This document shows positions 18,191 through 27,253 of a stretch of DNA of 64,000 bases, piece by piece; position 1 is the stretch's first letter; each line of letters opens with the position of its first letter. This stretch comes from Vibrio caribbeanicus ATCC BAA-2122 (lineage in GTDB: Bacteria > Pseudomonadota > Gammaproteobacteria > Enterobacterales > Vibrionaceae), in assembly GCF_000165125.1 (NCBI RefSeq), contig NZ_AEIU01000059.1:1-64000 (forward strand), read 5' to 3'. The notes below the pieces were generated by a model. The model saw only the letters and a list, made by a program, of their open reading frames with translations. It did no database searches and was not told the origin of the DNA. A program made the translations under genes and the position numbers.

Positions 18191-18205
18191 AAAGGTGTGT
18201 GTCCC
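18191..18205 (-). repeat. GGACACACACC-type short repeat
   Basis: Reverse-orientation copy of the short repeat that is abundant in 32,400-44,000. Confidence 0.5.
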
Positions 18206-18545
18206 AAAAAGAAAGAGAGAAGAAAGGCACACCCAATTTGGTGCCTATTCTTTATTTCTCCATGTTCATAAATTGATTTTAAATAACTAAATTTATATAA
18301 ATAAAAAACCTTAACAGTATTTATTATTAGTAATATATAAATAAAATTAGATATATAAACAAACGGGTTTTATGATGACAAAAACTGACAATTAAAATTA
18401 TTGTTTACTTTCATGATGTTATATCAAAATCTGATTTTTAAAATGTATATATTACAAAACTAAAGACAAAGTGCATTGTTATATAGAGTGATAATATCCA
18501 TAATAAAATTTGATATTAAAACTAAAAATGGAGAAAATAAAAATT

Positions 18546-19010
18546 ATGAAATTAAAAATATTAATGGTGATTTCATTGATCATGCTTTCTTATTCTGCGT
18601 CATCTAGAGAAGTAGAAGCGAGAATTTATTGTGGTAACAGTGAAGGAACTGATTGGGACTGGCTACATACTGATGAGTTTAACCCTAGTAGTGAAAATAT
18701 TGTGACGGTTCGTGGCGATTTTAAATTTTTCCAAACCATGACCTACGATAACTACGAAACACCTCATTATATTTATAAGGGAGCACTCGTTCTCGAAAAC
18801 CCCTCCGACTATTATCTTTATCAATCGGCATGTCAGACATATGGCTTTCATAACTCTGTCAACGGTGATAGCTGGCACAATTGGAATGTTCATGCCGAGA
18901 TTTCTGATTATTCTCGAGGTTGGATGGGCATTGCCACGAGAGATCCAGATATTATGTTAAGCCCAGGCTATTACTCAAGCTATAGAGGCAATCCTGAGCC
19001 AACCAATTAA
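18546..19010 (+). CDS. small secreted protein, unrecognised
   Basis: The 154-residue product begins with a signal peptide (KLKILMVISLIMLSYSASS). The mature part is rich in Trp, Tyr and Asn, with two cysteines (IYCGNSEGTDWDWLH and QSACQTYGF) that could form a disulfide. I do not recognise the family. ATG 18546 is preferred; upstream in-frame starts would only add basic residues before the signal peptide. GGAG lies 12 bases upstream. It lies downstream of the toxin-immunity pair but is separated by 600 bases, so a shared role is not supported. Confidence 0.55.
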   Translation: MKLKILMVISLIMLSYSASSREVEARIYCGNSEGTDWDWLHTDEFNPSSENIVTVRGDFKFFQTMTYDNYETPHYIYKGALVLENPSDYYLYQSACQTYGFHNSVNGDSWHNWNVHAEISDYSRGWMGIATRDPDIMLSPGYYSSYRGNPEPTN

Positions 19011-19373
19011 TTGTTATTCATACGATACTCCTGAATAAGCGCTATGTAAGTAGGCATCAAGTATCAATTCTAAATAAATATATTATTCTGAGGTAGTCAA
19101 TTCGAGTACCTCAGTTATACCGTCGAATTATATGATAGGATTTACATCACAATATTAGTATCATTTATTACATTTAATTTTCATCAAACTTTATTAAATT
19201 CAAAAAAATTAAATAATGCATTTGAATTATAATAAAATTTATAATATATGATAGCTATAGTCTCCAAATAAAACTGTTTAATTACTTATTTTATTATTAA
19301 CATTAGTCTACACAACTTTAATTTATAACCTTGTAATTTTAAACATAATTGAACCATGTAATGAAGTATCGCT
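19011..19373. other. AT-rich spacer
   Basis: This is an extremely AT-rich promoter-type region before the three-gene biosynthetic operon. No gene or repeat was recognised. CTGAGGTAG and TACCTCAG near 19090-19113 form a weak hairpin that may terminate the gene before. Confidence 0.35.
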
Positions 19374-20168
19374 ATGCCCAAAATAGAATTGAAAGAAAAG
19401 GAATACTATCGTAGCTTAAAGCTACCTAAAATTTGCTTTCAAAAACTGGATAATAAAAACTTTGATATACCGGTTGATTTATATAGCTTCATATTAAAAA
19501 AGGTTGGATTTCTAGTTATAGATATCAACTTTGATAATAATGAATCTATTTTGGAGAACATCGTCGCCAAGCTTGGAAGGGCTCACACTCATAGTAATGA
19601 TGAAGACGCGATCTGGCACATCAAGCAAGGAGGATCTACTGGAGATGACATACTAGCACGTTCACACAGACTCGATGAATTTGTTTTACACACAGACTGC
19701 TCCTATGAACCAGAAACTCCAAATTTCTTCGCACTGCAATGTATTCATTCAGATAAGCTAGGAGGTGGAAAAAATCTATTTGTTGATGCATCCACCCTTA
19801 TCCAGCATCTCAGCCATTCCTCACTGAAAACACTGCAGTCAGAACTCGTTGAGATAAGAGTTCCTCCAGAATTTAAAAGAGGAGTCGAGACGATCCATGC
19901 GTATATCATTGATGCCAATTTCAATATCAGATATCGCAGAGAATTAATTGTTGAACCTTCTTTAAGTGAGAGATTAAAAGTTGCACTTAATGAGTTCGAA
20001 CATTTATGCCATTCCCCTCTGTTAAATCGATGGTTTGAACTAAATGATAATCAGATACTCATCTTAGATAACCGAAGATATTTACATGCAAGAACCAAAA
20101 TTCATGACAGAAAAAGACACTTACTCAGAATAAGGTTCTTCATGGATAACCACAATCCAATGTCATAA
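19374..20168 (+). CDS. TauD/TfdA-like 2-oxoglutarate dioxygenase
   Basis: The 264-residue product has the iron-binding facial triad of the TauD/TfdA and clavaminate synthase-like family: HTDCSYEP with H106 and D108, and RRYLHARTKI with distal H238. RHLLRIRF supplies the 2-oxoglutarate-binding Arg. These enzymes hydroxylate or desaturate unactivated carbons using Fe(II), oxygen and 2-oxoglutarate. It is the first gene of a tight operon with an ATP-grasp-like and a PaaK-like gene, so it probably oxidises an amino acid or a peptide product. Substrate unknown. Confidence 0.85.
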   Translation: MPKIELKEKEYYRSLKLPKICFQKLDNKNFDIPVDLYSFILKKVGFLVIDINFDNNESILENIVAKLGRAHTHSNDEDAIWHIKQGGSTGDDILARSHRLDEFVLHTDCSYEPETPNFFALQCIHSDKLGGGKNLFVDASTLIQHLSHSSLKTLQSELVEIRVPPEFKRGVETIHAYIIDANFNIRYRRELIVEPSLSERLKVALNEFEHLCHSPLLNRWFELNDNQILILDNRRYLHARTKIHDRKRHLLRIRFFMDNHNPMS

Positions 20169-20192
20169 GTAATCAACAGAAGAGTATCTGAT

Positions 20193-21416
20193 ATGGAACA
20201 CCTAGTCCCTGACTATGATAAAGCCAGCTCTAATTCTGATAAGCAAGACCGATTTATTTTTAGCTTGTCGAATAAAATGAGTTTAGAATGGTATGGTAAA
20301 AATTTTAGCCCCTTTCCACTGTTAATTACAGAAAGCGTAAAAGCACAAATAAAAAAAACACATGATATATTGATCAAAGCCATAAAAAGTATTGTGGAGG
20401 ACTACCTTTTAGATGAAACAATCCAAAGTATTCTCCCTTTAACCAATCAGCAAAAAAAACTTATTGCATTAGCTGGAAATAAACCATATCAAATTTTTTC
20501 AATCCGTCCTGACTTCTTGATTTCAGAAAATAGTGACATGAAAATTTGTGAGATTAATGCGAGATTTACACTTAATGGTTTTATTTCCTCCCATCATTTT
20601 TATCAGCAAATAATGGAAGATCATAATAACACGCTGAATTTTGAAGATGAGTTGTCAGCAGTAATCGATAATTACCTATCAGGATTTGATTTGACTAAAC
20701 CACTGTTTTTATTGAGAGATAAAGAACAAGGGTATGATCTCAATACGCTCAAAGATTATCTGCTCAACAAGAACATTCCAGTCATTGATATAAAACCAAG
20801 TGATTTGGCCTTAAAAGAGAACCATTTAATAGGAAAAGACACCGCTTGTGAGCAGATCATTATGGAGTTACATCAGTCAGAGCTAGAAGAAATAGAGCAA
20901 GATATTATTGAACATATACTATTAAATGTTAATTACGTAAATGACATTAGGACGATTATGATTGCACATGACAAAAGGCTACTTGTGTGTTTGTCTAGCA
21001 AAATGATCATGTCACGTTACTTGAGTGATACAGAATTATGGTATTTACACCAGCATATCATTCCAACCTATCTTATTGATGACATCAAAGATGAAATCAT
21101 TGAAAATAAAAATCAATGGGTGCTAAAAAAATGCTTGAGTGGAAAAGGTGAAGGCATGTTTATTGGTTTGGAGTCTGAAGCTTCTGATATGGCACATATT
21201 ATATCAGAATTGAGCGGCTCATATATTGCGCAGCCTTATCTCAAACAAAAAAAGATAGCGATATTTTTTAATGGAAAATATCAAACTTGTCGTGCTGTCG
21301 GTATGATTTTAAGTCTTAATGAATTCTATCAAGGCACTGGATACTTCCGCACTTCACCAGAACGAATCATCGCTCTTTCAAAAGGAGGATGCGCCGTTGC
21401 AACATGCTTTAAATGA
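20193..21416 (+). CDS. ATP-grasp-like ligase
   Basis: The 407-residue product resembles ATP-grasp enzymes of the glutathionylspermidine synthase or circularly permuted type: SIRPDFLISENSDMKICEIN early, then WVLKKCLSGKGEGMFIGLES as a nucleotide-binding loop region, IAQPYLKQKKIAIFFNGKY and a GTGYFRTSP segment near the end. ATP-grasp enzymes join a carboxylate to an amine through an acyl phosphate. It starts 24 bases after the dioxygenase gene. The family call rests on motif pattern only and the substrate is unknown. Confidence 0.65.
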   Translation: MEHLVPDYDKASSNSDKQDRFIFSLSNKMSLEWYGKNFSPFPLLITESVKAQIKKTHDILIKAIKSIVEDYLLDETIQSILPLTNQQKKLIALAGNKPYQIFSIRPDFLISENSDMKICEINARFTLNGFISSHHFYQQIMEDHNNTLNFEDELSAVIDNYLSGFDLTKPLFLLRDKEQGYDLNTLKDYLLNKNIPVIDIKPSDLALKENHLIGKDTACEQIIMELHQSELEEIEQDIIEHILLNVNYVNDIRTIMIAHDKRLLVCLSSKMIMSRYLSDTELWYLHQHIIPTYLIDDIKDEIIENKNQWVLKKCLSGKGEGMFIGLESEASDMAHIISELSGSYIAQPYLKQKKIAIFFNGKYQTCRAVGMILSLNEFYQGTGYFRTSPERIIALSKGGCAVATCFK

Positions 21417-21537
21417 CTTACATCCAATATAAATAGGATTGTTGCGGCCATATATTTTTTTCTTGATCGGGGTGATCGACTTCAAGCAACTTTTTATCAT
21501 TTCTATGAGACCATTTATTCACAAGGAGACTGTGATA

Positions 21538-22731
21538 TTGTTAATTGACAACCTAAATAATAATCTCTTTTTCAGAGCCTTAGTCGGAGAAAACGTCACT
21601 CACTTATGCGATTGCCCAGTACTAACAAAAAGCGATTATGCCTCAGCGATTAATCAGCTAAGAACGCAATTCAAACCGACTGATGAGTTTTGGCAATCTG
21701 TGTATTGGTCACCCACAGGAGGGTCTACTGATATTGACTCTAAAAGTTTCTTTTTCCCTTGGGACAATAAAGAGGTAAACCAGCAGCGTAAGTTGATGGC
21801 CAAAGCATTGTCACTACCTTTTTTAGGGCCATTTAGTCACAACCATACCATGGCAAACTTATTCCCAGGTACGCATATGTACCGTTCATTAGAGCTTTTT
21901 AATCAATTGGCAACAGATGCTAATATAACGAGTCTGCCGATCAGTTCCAGTTGTACCAACCAAGAGACCGATGAATTTATTGAACACTTCAGTCCTGATA
22001 TCATCGCTGGTGCCCCAATCACTCTGGCCGATTACGCGATGTATTGTCTCAATAATGACTTAGTAAGACCTAAATCCGCAGTGCTTTATGCCTCCAACCC
22101 ATTATTCCCGGTTCAGGAGCAAGCAATTATCAAGGCTTTTAATAAACCGACTATTTATTCTGTTTATGGCTCGGCAGAAACGGGCCCTTGGGCCTTTCAT
22201 AATTCGAAGGTCTTATCTAAAAATCAATTTATCATTGTCGAGGACATTGCTGATGTTGAAATCATCGAGCCGGATACAAATGGCTATGGCGCTATTGTTG
22301 TGACTATAAAGCTAAGACAGCGCTTTCCTGTGGTGAGGTATGCGATAGGAGATATTGGCAAGCTGTCGACCGTCGATTTCGAAAACCATCAGTATCGCTT
22401 ACTTGAAGTCACAGGAAGGAATGAGCAGTGGCTATCATACGCCGATCTTAATATAGAACTTAAGATCCTATCTGAATTATTGGAACATTATTTAGATTGG
22501 CAAATTATTCAATATTTTGAAAAAGAAGACACAATCGAAATTCTTGAAGTTCGATTACTGGCAAGCCCTTCAAACTATGATTTGTCCTCGCTAACTCGAC
22601 AGCTTGAAACCTTACTTTTGATTCATGAGTTTAAGGGCGCTTTAAAACTCAAAGTGACCTGTGTCAGCCTTGACCAATTGATAAAATCTACATTAAGCCA
22701 AAAAGTCATTAAAGTTGTAGATAAGCGTTAG
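21538..22731 (+). CDS. PaaK-like adenylate-forming enzyme
   Basis: The protein resembles the phenylacetate-CoA ligase (PaaK) and AMP-binding superfamily: YWSPTGGSTD matches the Thr/Ser/Gly-rich ATP loop, YSVYGSAETGPWA the adenine-site motif, and VVRYAIGDIGKL the Asp hinge region. It would activate a carboxylate as an acyl adenylate. A TTG start at 21538 is chosen because AAGGAG lies nine bases upstream. The longer frame from 21439 begins with sequence lacking a ribosome site. It is last in the operon with the dioxygenase and ATP-grasp genes. It lacks the full C-terminal domain length of a stand-alone CoA ligase, so transfer to another acceptor is possible. Confidence 0.7.
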   Translation: MLIDNLNNNLFFRALVGENVTHLCDCPVLTKSDYASAINQLRTQFKPTDEFWQSVYWSPTGGSTDIDSKSFFFPWDNKEVNQQRKLMAKALSLPFLGPFSHNHTMANLFPGTHMYRSLELFNQLATDANITSLPISSSCTNQETDEFIEHFSPDIIAGAPITLADYAMYCLNNDLVRPKSAVLYASNPLFPVQEQAIIKAFNKPTIYSVYGSAETGPWAFHNSKVLSKNQFIIVEDIADVEIIEPDTNGYGAIVVTIKLRQRFPVVRYAIGDIGKLSTVDFENHQYRLLEVTGRNEQWLSYADLNIELKILSELLEHYLDWQIIQYFEKEDTIEILEVRLLASPSNYDLSSLTRQLETLLLIHEFKGALKLKVTCVSLDQLIKSTLSQKVIKVVDKR

Positions 22732-22754
22732 TGCCTTTCCCTACTGGAGAAGTG

Positions 22755-22775
22755 CAGGACATACACTAAAAGACT
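22755..22775 (+). repeat. GGACACACACC-type short repeat (degenerate)
   Basis: CAGGACATACACTAAAAGACT is a one- or two-base variant of the short repeat found in the cassette region. Confidence 0.5.
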
Positions 22776-22870
22776 CCAGAAGATGCAACGGTCCTCCTTT
22801 TTCTTTTCGATAGACATTCCCCCAACATTGATGATAATGCGTTTAAAACTAACTTAAATTGGGGGCTATT

Positions 22871-24334
22871 TTGCGATACGCATTAGCTACATTCTCGACA
22901 GTTATAAGCCTAGTCAGCTTGTTTGTTTGTGCACAGGAACAACTACCGCTACAGAAAGTTAAAGCATACCAACCCAAGGGCGCAACCTGCGTTATTCACA
23001 ATGATCAGGACCAAATAATTTTAGTCCAAGACTACCTGACGCGAAAACTCTCTTTACCAGGAGGAGGTATTGAAAGTCATGAGGCACTAGACGCGGCAGC
23101 AAAACGTGAAACCCGGGAAGAAACGGGTATAGATGTTGATGTTGGTAAGCAACTTGCCATCGATGATAATCGAGTTGTATTTGCATGTAAGCCCAATAAA
23201 AGTGTTGGCTATATGAGCCCTGCTTTTCACAATCATTTTGGCGCTGCAATTATTCCTGCCCTAAATGCTGAGCACTTTGGCAAAGAAATTCGTCAAGTCT
23301 ACCTCACCTCATTAACTGCTGAAGTTCTCGATAACTACCGCTACCCAAGTGATGCCAAAACTCTACAATCCTGGATAAAGGAAAGTCATCCTAGCGCTTT
23401 TCACTTGCTCGAAGATTTGGCGGATAGCGCAGACGAACTACAGATAAAGCAATTACCTATTATGGCCTCTTTCCAACATTGGGTTAGCTCTGTGCCTATC
23501 ATCAATAATATTCTGTTCTTTGGCAATGGCTTAGGTGAGGGTGTATTTGCGGTGGGGTTATTGGCGATATTCGTACTATTATTACCTTTGCGCTATGGAT
23601 TGACGCTCGCTTTTGCTCTGCTTGCCACCGCTTTCTCAGTCAACCTCTTAAAGATGGGCTTTTCCATCCCAAGGCCCTTTTATTTCCTTCCAAGTTTGCA
23701 ACAAGCGCAAGCCAGTGGCTTTAGCTTTCCTAGTGGTCATACAACCCAAGCAGCGGCTATTGTAGGTCTGCTACTCGGCTGGGTCACAAAGCGCGGTGAA
23801 CAACATGGATATATCGGACCAGTCACAGCGATAGTAGGCTGGTTGGTGCTGTCACTCTTAACGGGTGCAGCAAGGGTTTGGTTAGGTGTTCATTACCCAA
23901 CCGATATTGCTGCCGGAATCAGTTTAGGCGGCTTAATTGCTCTCGTGTCGCTGACGTTATATCGTCGAAAATACGCCAAACAAAAACGTTTCATTGAATC
24001 AAAACGTTTATGGCTATTGTTGTTAATAATCTACTTCATTGCTGCTTTGCAATTGTTGCAGCCCCTTTATGTCTACTCGTGGTTTGCTGCTCTTGGCTTA
24101 TTTTTCTCATTATTTTTCAATATCACTCCAGAAAAGGGGGTGAATATTAGTCCTTGGCAACAAGTGATTACTTGCCTAATCGGTGCGGGGATCATTATTG
24201 GGCTGAGTCTGTTTTTGATCACCCCAGCATCATCCAGTGTCCTGATATTAGCTGTGAAAGCGCTAGCCGTTTTCAGTGGAATGCTATGGATATTGATAGG
24301 AGCGCCCTATCTGATGAGACGCTTTAAAAATTAA
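22871..24334 (+). CDS. Nudix hydrolase - PAP2 phosphatase fusion
   Basis: The protein, about 487 residues, starts with a signal peptide-like segment and then a Nudix domain with the box GGGIESHEALDAAAKRETRE followed by ETGID, the G-x5-E-x7-REUXEE-x-GU pattern. The second half is a membrane PAP2 phosphatase with K-x6-RP (KMGFSIPRP), PSGH (FSFPSGHTTQ) and the R-x5-H-x3-D motif (RVWLGVHYPTD) within multiple helices. The two parts together could hydrolyse lipid or nucleotide pyrophosphates at the periplasmic face. Start TTG 22871 has a GGGGG stretch five bases before it; TTG 22859 is the alternative. Confidence 0.8.
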   Translation: MRYALATFSTVISLVSLFVCAQEQLPLQKVKAYQPKGATCVIHNDQDQIILVQDYLTRKLSLPGGGIESHEALDAAAKRETREETGIDVDVGKQLAIDDNRVVFACKPNKSVGYMSPAFHNHFGAAIIPALNAEHFGKEIRQVYLTSLTAEVLDNYRYPSDAKTLQSWIKESHPSAFHLLEDLADSADELQIKQLPIMASFQHWVSSVPIINNILFFGNGLGEGVFAVGLLAIFVLLLPLRYGLTLAFALLATAFSVNLLKMGFSIPRPFYFLPSLQQAQASGFSFPSGHTTQAAAIVGLLLGWVTKRGEQHGYIGPVTAIVGWLVLSLLTGAARVWLGVHYPTDIAAGISLGGLIALVSLTLYRRKYAKQKRFIESKRLWLLLLIIYFIAALQLLQPLYVYSWFAALGLFFSLFFNITPEKGVNISPWQQVITCLIGAGIIIGLSLFLITPASSSVLILAVKALAVFSGMLWILIGAPYLMRRFKN

Positions 24335-24394
24335 TTTCGGATAAAGGCTATCAGAACTTTTCATTTGAAGCCTTTTAATTGTACTTTCAAATTA

Positions 24395-24414
24395 AGGGCT
24401 TTTATTGAAGCCCT
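24395..24414. terminator. hairpin between convergent genes
   Basis: GGGCTT/AAGCCC arms with a short loop lie between the fusion gene and the convergent acetyltransferase gene. The T-run is partly inside the loop. Confidence 0.45.
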
Positions 24415-24460
24415 GTTAAGCTTTCATGAAAAATTTAAACTGCTTACCTGCATTCACTGT

Positions 24461-25018
24461 TTATCGCAGATTGATACGCCGGATTAATTTGGCAGGCGTG
24501 CCTCCATAAAGGCTATCAGATGGTACATCAGAGTTAACAACCGAGTTGGCTGCAATAACTGAGCGAGCGCCAATCGTGACACCTTGATTGATAACTGTGT
24601 TACCGCCAATCCAAACATCATCTTCAATAGTGATCGGTTTGCACAAGGTTTCCCAATTGCGACGTTCTCGATAATCAAGAGAATGACTGGCGGTATAGAA
24701 TTGGGCATTCGGCCCAATAAGGACATTGCTTCCTATTGCAATTCTTGCCCCATCTAACATATTAACGTTCATATTGATAAATGTACTTTTGCCAATAAAG
24801 ATATTTTTACCAAACTCACAGTAGAAAGGAGATCGAACAACAGCAGTATCTGGTATCTGACCCATTAATTGAGACAGTAACTTATCACGCTGATCAGCAT
24901 CAAAAGTTTGGTTTAGGATATTCAGCAAAGTAAACGCATTTTCTCGGACATTATCGACACTTTTATCTCCGCCATCAAAATTATCGCCTGCCAGCATTTT
25001 TTCAAATTCTGTCATCAT
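24461..25018 (-). CDS. maltose/galactoside O-acetyltransferase family protein
   Basis: The 185-residue product is a left-handed beta-helix hexapeptide-repeat acetyltransferase of the Maa/LacA type. It has an N-terminal helical part (EFEKMLAGDNFDGGDKS), catalytic-site TASHSLDYRERR with the conserved His, and the terminal GGTPAKLIRRI. Members acetylate the 6-hydroxyl of sugars with acetyl-CoA. It is monocistronic. Physiological substrate unknown. Confidence 0.85.
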   Translation of the reverse strand: MMTEFEKMLAGDNFDGGDKSVDNVRENAFTLLNILNQTFDADQRDKLLSQLMGQIPDTAVVRSPFYCEFGKNIFIGKSTFINMNVNMLDGARIAIGSNVLIGPNAQFYTASHSLDYRERRNWETLCKPITIEDDVWIGGNTVINQGVTIGARSVIAANSVVNSDVPSDSLYGGTPAKLIRRINLR

Positions 25019-25147
25019 CTTTCCTAACTATGCCTTATAAGCATTTATTTTTCTTCGCTGAATCTACAGGATAAGGTCAAGCTCGACAGTGATATAAAGC
25101 AATAATTTAGAGTTTTGTTTGTCTAAATGAACTTTTGACAGATTAAT

Positions 25148-25171
25148 AATTCAGGACACACACAGTAAAAG
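25148..25171 (+). repeat. GGACACACACC-type short repeat
   Basis: AATTCAGGACACACAC followed by AGTAAAAG matches the repeat consensus. Confidence 0.6.
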
Positions 25172-25220
25172 AGCTAGAGCGTGTATCTTGAGTATTTGAA
25201 CTGTTCAATTGCTAAAGCGC

Positions 25221-25442
25221 CTACCCTATCATTCCAAACGAAAACACTAAGCTATGAAGTGAAGAGACATATTCTGGGTTAACATAACTTGTAATAAAAC
25301 TTATGGCATTTGCCTTCTCATCAGTAGGAAACACCAAAAGCTGGTCATTGTTCGGATGGTATCCTTTATCCGCAATACTGACATTGCCCCTACAGCTTGG
25401 GTCAAATGGAAATACCTTACAATCGAGTATGTTTGCATTCAT
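25221..25442 (-). CDS. small hypothetical protein
   Basis: A 73-residue frame starts MNANILDCKVFPFDPSCRGN and has no membrane segment. AAGGGAG six bases before ATG is an excellent ribosome site, so the gene is probably real. I do not recognise the family. It may be a single gene cassette stranded away from the array, because the short repeat at 25148 is nearby. A GCGGTC/GACCGC hairpin lies upstream near 25496-25518. Confidence 0.5.
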   Translation of the reverse strand: MNANILDCKVFPFDPSCRGNVSIADKGYHPNNDQLLVFPTDEKANAISFITSYVNPEYVSSLHSLVFSFGMIG

Positions 25443-25649
25443 AGTAAACTCCCTTCAATATTTATCACGTGCAATACCGAGAAACGTGGAACGAAGCGGT
25501 CTATATCTATTGACCGCCAAAATGCACCTAAACAGATATCTAAAATAATTTAATGTTTCTTTTATCCTTAATATCTTTGTGAAAGATATTCGGTGCCTAT
25601 ACTTTTTATTTTTAGTAAGCCCACTTCGAAGGTGAGCTATTTAGTATTT

Positions 25650-26555
25650 TTATCGATTAAAGAATATATCACTCATATATTCTTTTCCTGTGGATGGTTC
25701 AGTAAATAAGAAGCGGTAATCACTCCAAATTGACATAGTCATTATATTAATCCATGAAATAGGACTAAATATCCTTTCAGCAACATCATCAACATCAGGT
25801 ATCACCTTTAACTCTCTGGCTTCTCCGAATTGGTCTTGACACATATCATAGTATTTGTCGTAGGTATCTTTAGTAATGATGTAACGAAAATTTCCCTTAC
25901 CAGCAGGACCACCAAACACGTAATCTGCAATTCCATCATAAAAGAACCCTTCATAACGGGCATCTGTTATGACATATTTTCCAGTTGTGGGATCGATTAA
26001 ATACTGCCCATTTGGTGAATTTGAATGGGCACAAAGCACATAAGTGTAAAAACTTTTGTTTTTATGAAGTGTTGTAATAGTGGACAGTTCTTTTCTATTA
26101 TTATTTCCTTCTGGATCCCAAGCAACAACCTTTTCATTTTCGATATAAGAGAAGTATGTTGTCTTGTTGTCGAGTTTTTCAGGCTGTGAAAAATACTCAG
26201 CACCAGCATTGTTTGCACAGAGATCATCGTGCTCTTTAATACTTTGAATAACTTGGTCAGATTCCCCGACAGGAATAAAGGTGTATCGGTATTGGGTGAC
26301 GATACCATTTTCTTCAATAAAATCACGGCTGTAATATCCTGTCATTTCACTATTAGACGGTTGACTATCACCAGATTCATTTGCACAAAGAAGATTATAA
26401 GTTCTGACTTTATTGTCATAACAACCTTTACTCCTCGCGTTTTCGGTACATTCCTTGATAGATAATCTATCTGTTAACTCATTAATATTATTATGCGGCG
26501 CTGCGTGTACATATAAAGGGAAAGCAATAAAAATAGTTAAACTACAGTATTTCAT
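25650..26555 (-). CDS. secreted Cys-containing hypothetical protein
   Basis: The 301-residue product begins with a signal peptide (about residues 1-18, LTIFIAFPLYVHAA). It contains three similar-looking short stretches with cysteine (NLLCANESG, HDDLCANNAG, VLCAHSNSP), suggesting disulfides and possibly internally duplicated segments, followed by DPTTGKYVITDARYEGF. I do not recognise the family. AT-rich composition and isolation suggest acquired DNA. Confidence 0.55.
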   Translation of the reverse strand: MKYCSLTIFIAFPLYVHAAPHNNINELTDRLSIKECTENARSKGCYDNKVRTYNLLCANESGDSQPSNSEMTGYYSRDFIEENGIVTQYRYTFIPVGESDQVIQSIKEHDDLCANNAGAEYFSQPEKLDNKTTYFSYIENEKVVAWDPEGNNNRKELSTITTLHKNKSFYTYVLCAHSNSPNGQYLIDPTTGKYVITDARYEGFFYDGIADYVFGGPAGKGNFRYIITKDTYDKYYDMCQDQFGEARELKVIPDVDDVAERIFSPISWINIMTMSIWSDYRFLFTEPSTGKEYMSDIFFNR

Positions 26556-27253
26556 ATTTCACCAAACATTTATTTTTAATGTTATTTAAATTTAAATCTA
26601 TCAATTAAATTAGTATTAGCAGTTTATTAATTGTTACGTTAATAATTTCAAAACTACTCAATAACTAATAAAATCTTATATTTTAGATTAAAAACTGGAC
26701 TATCATTTTTATATAATCAGGATCAGAATTAATCCTAAATAAAAAATACAATTATATTTTCAACAAATCAATATGGCTTTTTACACAAAAATAAATTACT
26801 TAGATATCAATATAAACATTTTCATGAGATTTATGTGTCTTATTTACTTATATTTTTACTTTTAAATTAAATTTAACCAATACTTTTATTTAAATTGAAG
26901 GTACTATAAATTTTTATATTTAAATTCTAAAGGACATTAATATAATAGCTTGATGGTAATTTAAAATAAAAATAAAAAATTTAGCTGTAAAATGCTAATA
27001 CGCAGATTTAAATGACTAAAGCACTCAATTAACAGAAGGTAAAAAGAAATTTACCAGATAACGATGGCTGAGAAGCTCACCAGAAAAGTACGTCTATACT
27101 GTTCCATCTATGCTGAGTGGCTCATCTCTTTTCAGATCTTGGTTTAAGTCAGGATAGAGCTAGAATAAGTCTTTTCGATAATTCGAGATGTACTTGAAAA
27201 TAAGAAATACCTAAGAAGTAAAGAGGCAGAGCGCCTGTCCTTTGTGCTTGATA
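26556..27253. other. AT-rich spacer, nothing recognised
   Basis: The 698-base gap is very AT-rich up to about 27000. The 27050-27240 part is closer to coding composition and may be a degraded gene, but no homologous frame could be named. Confidence 0.35.

Larger units (their letters stand above)
17934..18545. other. AT-rich spacer with gene remnant and repeat
   Basis: Besides the YcaQ remnant at 18121-18163 and the GGTGTGTGTCC repeat at 18191, this gap shows only AT-rich sequence. A weak hairpin GGCAC/GTGCC at about 18226-18245 could end transcription of the immunity gene. Confidence 0.4.
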
